NCBI GenBank assembly: GCA_017452035.1
Contig: JAFTNE010000082.1
Location: forward strand, 1 to 7,705
Direction: 5' to 3'
Origin: Clostridia bacterium
Lineage (GTDB): Bacteria; Bacillota; Clostridia; Christensenellales; CAG-314
DNA: 7,705 nucleotides
Shown here: in pieces, positions 5,336 through 7,705 of the stretch
Layout: each line of letters begins with the position of its first letter
Numbering within the stretch: position 1 is the stretch's first letter
The notes under the pieces: generated by a model
What the model was told of the DNA's origin: nothing
The model's input: only the letters and a program-made list of their open reading frames with translations
Databases searched by the model: none
Program-made: the position numbers and the translations under genes

Positions 5336-5962
5336 ATGAAAAACTTTATTACTATCGAAGGTTGCGACGGCGTAGGCAAGACCTACCAAACAAAACTATT
5401 GCGTGAGTTTTGCCAACAAAACGGCTACGACCATATTGTGTTCACTCGCGAACCAGGTGGCTCGGATATTGCCGAGCAAATTCGCAAAATCATCCTTGAT
5501 GCCAAAAACGAAGGCATGGACGACCTTTGCGAAGCATTTTTGTACGCGTCAAGCCGTATTCAACACCTAAAAGATATCGTAAAGCCAGCTCTCGAACAGG
5601 GCAAGGTGGTATTTTGCGACCGTTTTGTTCACTCTTCCTACGTGTACCAAGGTCTTGGCCGTGGCCTCGGCTTGGAACGCATCATCAACCTAAACGAGCT
5701 TGCCGTTGGCGAGTACATGCCCGAGTTTACCATCTTTTTGGATCTCTCTCCCGAAAAGGCTTTCGAGCGCAAGGGTGGTGCTGACCAAACTGACCGTATG
5801 GAGGCAGTTGACTACTCCTTCCACCAAAAGGTTTACGATGGCTATCGCGCTTTGATAGAAAAAGACCCAGACAAATTTGTAGTTATTGATGCATCTGGTA
5901 CAATCGAACAAACTCAACAAGCACTACGCAAGGTGCTATTTGACAAAGGTATTTTGAAATGA
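5336..5962 (+). CDS. tmk: Thymidylate kinase (dTMP kinase)
   Basis: Phosphorylates dTMP to dTDP with ATP in the cytoplasm, an essential step of dTTP synthesis. At 208 residues it is the normal family length. Motifs in order: P-loop GCDGVGKT (9-16); TREPGG (37-42), which contacts the dTMP; EAFLYASSRIQHL (66-78); DRFVHSSYVYQG (95-106), the DRY-type signature with the base-binding region; and the lid with TDRME (152-156). The P-loop is followed by Tyr-Gln where Thr-Gln is usual, a mild variation. The start at 5336 has AAAGGAAG (5321-5328) 7 bases upstream. The stop TGA overlaps the next ATG (ATGA at 5959-5962), so holB is translationally coupled. In Bacillus subtilis tmk likewise stands upstream of holB and yaaT; the intervening yaaQ (darA) and yaaR are absent here. 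Confidence 0.97.
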   Translation: MKNFITIEGCDGVGKTYQTKLLREFCQQNGYDHIVFTREPGGSDIAEQIRKIILDAKNEGMDDLCEAFLYASSRIQHLKDIVKPALEQGKVVFCDRFVHSSYVYQGLGRGLGLERIINLNELAVGEYMPEFTIFLDLSPEKAFERKGGADQTDRMEAVDYSFHQKVYDGYRALIEKDPDKFVVIDASGTIEQTQQALRKVLFDKGILK

Positions 5963-6936
5963 TCACTTTGGACAACAACGTTGGTGGTTACCTTGTGCGC
6001 GCTTTTGCCGAAGGTCACGCAGTACATGCCTACATAGTTGAGGGGGACAAGGCCTACATTCCATCCCTTTTGAAACAATGCGCAGTTGTTGCACTTTGCC
6101 CAAGTCACACAGCGTGTGGTTGCGATGCCTGCCAAAAGGTGTACGATGACGTGCATCAAGACGTGATTTGCATACCAAGGGAAAACCGTGCTCGCCTCAA
6201 AGTGGAAGATATTGCCTACTTGGTGGAGGAAAGCTCCATGCGCCCAGTAGACAACTCCATTGCTCGCGTATTTTTGATTGATGCAACCAGCTCCACAAGT
6301 GGCATTGGTAGCGATTTGTGGCAAAACAAATTGTTGAAAACTATAGAAGAACCCACCGAAGATACCTACATCTTTATTGGTGTAACGGATGCTGACGGTT
6401 TGCTTGCAACAATAAGGTCGCGTTGCCAAACACTCAAACAAACACGCCTAAATAGCAAGGTTATTGCCAACGAGCTAAAACGCCGTGGCTACGACCAAAA
6501 AACCAGCCAAATTGCCAGTGTTATGGCAAATGGTAGCCTGCAAATGGCAGAAAAAATCATTGCAGATAACAGTATTTTCGAAGCGTACAACACAGCAATT
6601 GATACCTTAGAAAACATGCTTTCCACAAAGGTGGCATTGCCATACGTGTCTCGAATTACCAACAACACGGCAAACGTTGCCCATTGTCTTGCATTTATGA
6701 CGGTGCTTTTGGGACAAAGTTTGCATTATCGCATTGCGCCCGAGTTGTTTGAGCTAACTGCCCTCAAAGCAACAATTGACAAAATTTGCGCAAACTACTC
6801 AATACAAGCCAGCCGAGTTTGTATTGAAAAAATCAATTCTGCTAAAAAAAGTTTAGACGACGGATGCAACTTGAATGTTGTCGTTGACAACCTAATTAGT
6901 GGCATGTTGGAGGTAAGATATAAATGTCGACTGTAA
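5959..6936 (+). CDS. holB: DNA polymerase III, delta' subunit
   Basis: A clamp-loader subunit of the replicative polymerase that, with delta and the gamma/tau ATPases, opens and loads the beta sliding clamp. At 325 residues it has family length. The usual HAYLFEGPxGxGK start is present only as HAYIVEGDKAY (23-33), so the P-loop is gone, consistent with the non-ATPase role of delta'. A zinc-binding cysteine set follows (Cys47, Cys53, Cys55, Cys58). The Walker B region (VFLIDA, 104-109) and QNKLLKTIEEP (122-132) are recognisable, as is the SRC motif (154-156) that supplies the trans-acting arginine finger. The C-terminal half is helical and poorly conserved, as usual. The start overlaps the tmk stop by 4 bases, and the gene overlaps ricT by 13 bases. 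Sequence similarity looks low for the family, but the motif order and the gene context make the call secure. Confidence 0.92.
   Translation: MITLDNNVGGYLVRAFAEGHAVHAYIVEGDKAYIPSLLKQCAVVALCPSHTACGCDACQKVYDDVHQDVICIPRENRARLKVEDIAYLVEESSMRPVDNSIARVFLIDATSSTSGIGSDLWQNKLLKTIEEPTEDTYIFIGVTDADGLLATIRSRCQTLKQTRLNSKVIANELKRRGYDQKTSQIASVMANGSLQMAEKIIADNSIFEAYNTAIDTLENMLSTKVALPYVSRITNNTANVAHCLAFMTVLLGQSLHYRIAPELFELTALKATIDKICANYSIQASRVCIEKINSAKKSLDDGCNLNVVVDNLISGMLEVRYKCRL
6909..6913 (+). promoter_or_regulatory. Ribosome binding site of ricT
   Basis: GGAGG inside the end of holB lies 10 bases before the ATG at 6924. It supports the start of a gene that has no stop in the window, and it shows that ricT is read from the same message as holB. 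Confidence 0.7.
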
Positions 6937-7705
6937 TTGTAGGAGTTCAATACAAACCAAAGGGAAAGGTTTACTACTTTGATCCCAAAGACCTAGTTTT
7001 TCAGGTGGGCGAAGGGGTAATTGTAGAAACTGCCCAAGGTCAAGAATACGGCATTATTGCCATTGCCAACAAGGAGATTGACAACTCTCTTTTGAAGGGC
7101 GAGCTTAAACCTATTGTACGCAAGGCAACGGAAAAGGACGTAAAACAACACAAAAGCTTGATGGAAAAACGCACCAAGTACATTGCTGATGCGCAAAAAC
7201 TCATTGCAAAGCACAAATTGGATATGAAAATTGTCGATGCTGACATCATGTTTGACGGCTCAAAAATCATTGTGTACTTCACGTCCGACAACCGTGTTGA
7301 CTTTAGAGATTTAGTCAAGGAAATGGCATCACAATTTCGTATGCGCATTGAACTGCGCCAAATTGGTATTCGTGACGAATGTAAAATGAAGGGTGGACTT
7401 GGTCCTTGTGGACGTGTTTGTTGCTGTAACTCTCACTTGGACGAGTTTGCGCGCGTTTCCATCAAAATGGCAAAAAACCAAGGTCTTTCCATTAACCCAA
7501 CAAAAATTTCCGGTTTGTGTGGACGACTTATGTGTTGCTTGAAGTACGAAGACGACTACTACGCTCAAACACTCAAATTTATGCCAAAGGTTAATTCGGA
7601 AATTGAAACACCAGACGGCAAAGGCAAGGTGGAAAGTGTGGACATTTTGCACCAAACTGTTCGCGTTCGTATTACACGCGCTGATGAAAGTGTAGAGGTT
7701 AGCGA
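6924..7705 (+). CDS. ricT: RicT/YaaT-like PSP1-domain protein (3'-truncated)
   Basis: A frame open from 6924 to the window end (260 codons plus two bases), so only the C-terminus is missing. In B. subtilis RicT (YaaT, about 275 aa) forms a complex with RicA and RicF that carries [4Fe-4S] clusters, works with RNase Y in mRNA maturation and affects sporulation, competence and biofilm formation. The sequence starts with the typical VGVQYKPKGKVYYFDP, followed by a PSP1 domain (about 55-140). Cysteine-rich motifs follow: DEC (Cys153), GPCGRVCCC (Cys162, 166, 167, 168) and SGLCGRLMCC (Cys199, 204, 205), flanked by the family signatures SIKMAKNQGLS and INPTKISGLCGRLMCCLKYE. The first motif has CCC where PLCC is common, one Cys more than usual. 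Position after tmk and holB matches Bacillota. Partners RicA and RicF are not in this window. Confidence 0.94.
   Translation, partial: MSTVIVGVQYKPKGKVYYFDPKDLVFQVGEGVIVETAQGQEYGIIAIANKEIDNSLLKGELKPIVRKATEKDVKQHKSLMEKRTKYIADAQKLIAKHKLDMKIVDADIMFDGSKIIVYFTSDNRVDFRDLVKEMASQFRMRIELRQIGIRDECKMKGGLGPCGRVCCCNSHLDEFARVSIKMAKNQGLSINPTKISGLCGRLMCCLKYEDDYYAQTLKFMPKVNSEIETPDGKGKVESVDILHQTVRVRITRADESVEVS

Noticed and set aside
5914..6441. 175-codon open frame on the - strand opposite holB
   Set aside because: It lies opposite a well-supported gene, has no ribosome binding site, and its composition (many Cys, His, Val) is typical of an antisense shadow.
7329..7655. 108-codon - strand frame opposite ricT
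   Set aside because: Shadow of a gene with clear family motifs on the + strand.

Overview
The window reads as a chromosomal segment of a low-to-mid GC Gram-positive bacterium, most likely an uncultured member of the Bacillota (Clostridia-like). The reasons are a gut-anaerobe type pyruvate, phosphate dikinase, a DUF2804 protein, the Bacillota gene order tmk - holB - ricT (yaaT), strong AAAGGAGG-like ribosome binding sites, and sigma-A type promoters in AT-rich spacers. The phylum call is inference; I cannot place the genus. I see no transposon, CRISPR array, tRNA, rRNA or phage gene.

Layout. (1) 1-2438, + strand: a 5'-truncated ppdK, missing about 70 N-terminal residues, closed by a strong intrinsic terminator at 2494-2525. 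(2) 2554-3676, + strand: a single gene for a DUF2804 protein with its own near-consensus promoter. (3) 3677-3867: a convergent spacer with a cluster of palindromes and a strong bidirectional terminator (3798-3826). (4) 4932 down to 3868, - strand: a compact three-gene operon. It holds a small O6-alkylguanine-DNA alkyltransferase-like protein with an intact PCHR active site, then two small paralogous proteins, each with a winged-helix-like N-terminal part and a C-terminal membrane segment. (5) 4933-5335: a 403-base divergent spacer with back-to-back promoters, one of them a perfect TTGACA-17-TATAAT on the - strand, plus short repeats and leader hairpins. (6) 5336-7705, + strand: an overlapping operon of thymidylate kinase, DNA polymerase III delta' subunit and a 3'-truncated RicT/YaaT (PSP1-domain) protein.

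How the genes work together. ppdK interconverts pyruvate and PEP using pyrophosphate and belongs to central carbon metabolism. tmk and holB serve dTTP supply and clamp loading in replication; ricT normally acts in RNA processing (Y-complex with RNase Y) but is traditionally housed in this operon. The - strand operon couples a DNA-alkylation repair or sensing domain to two membrane-tethered putative DNA-binding proteins of unknown role. That pair is the part of the window least explained by known biology, and it is where I would look first. The alkyltransferase gene and the first membrane protein are in the same reading frame, separated by a single TGA immediately followed by a TTG start.
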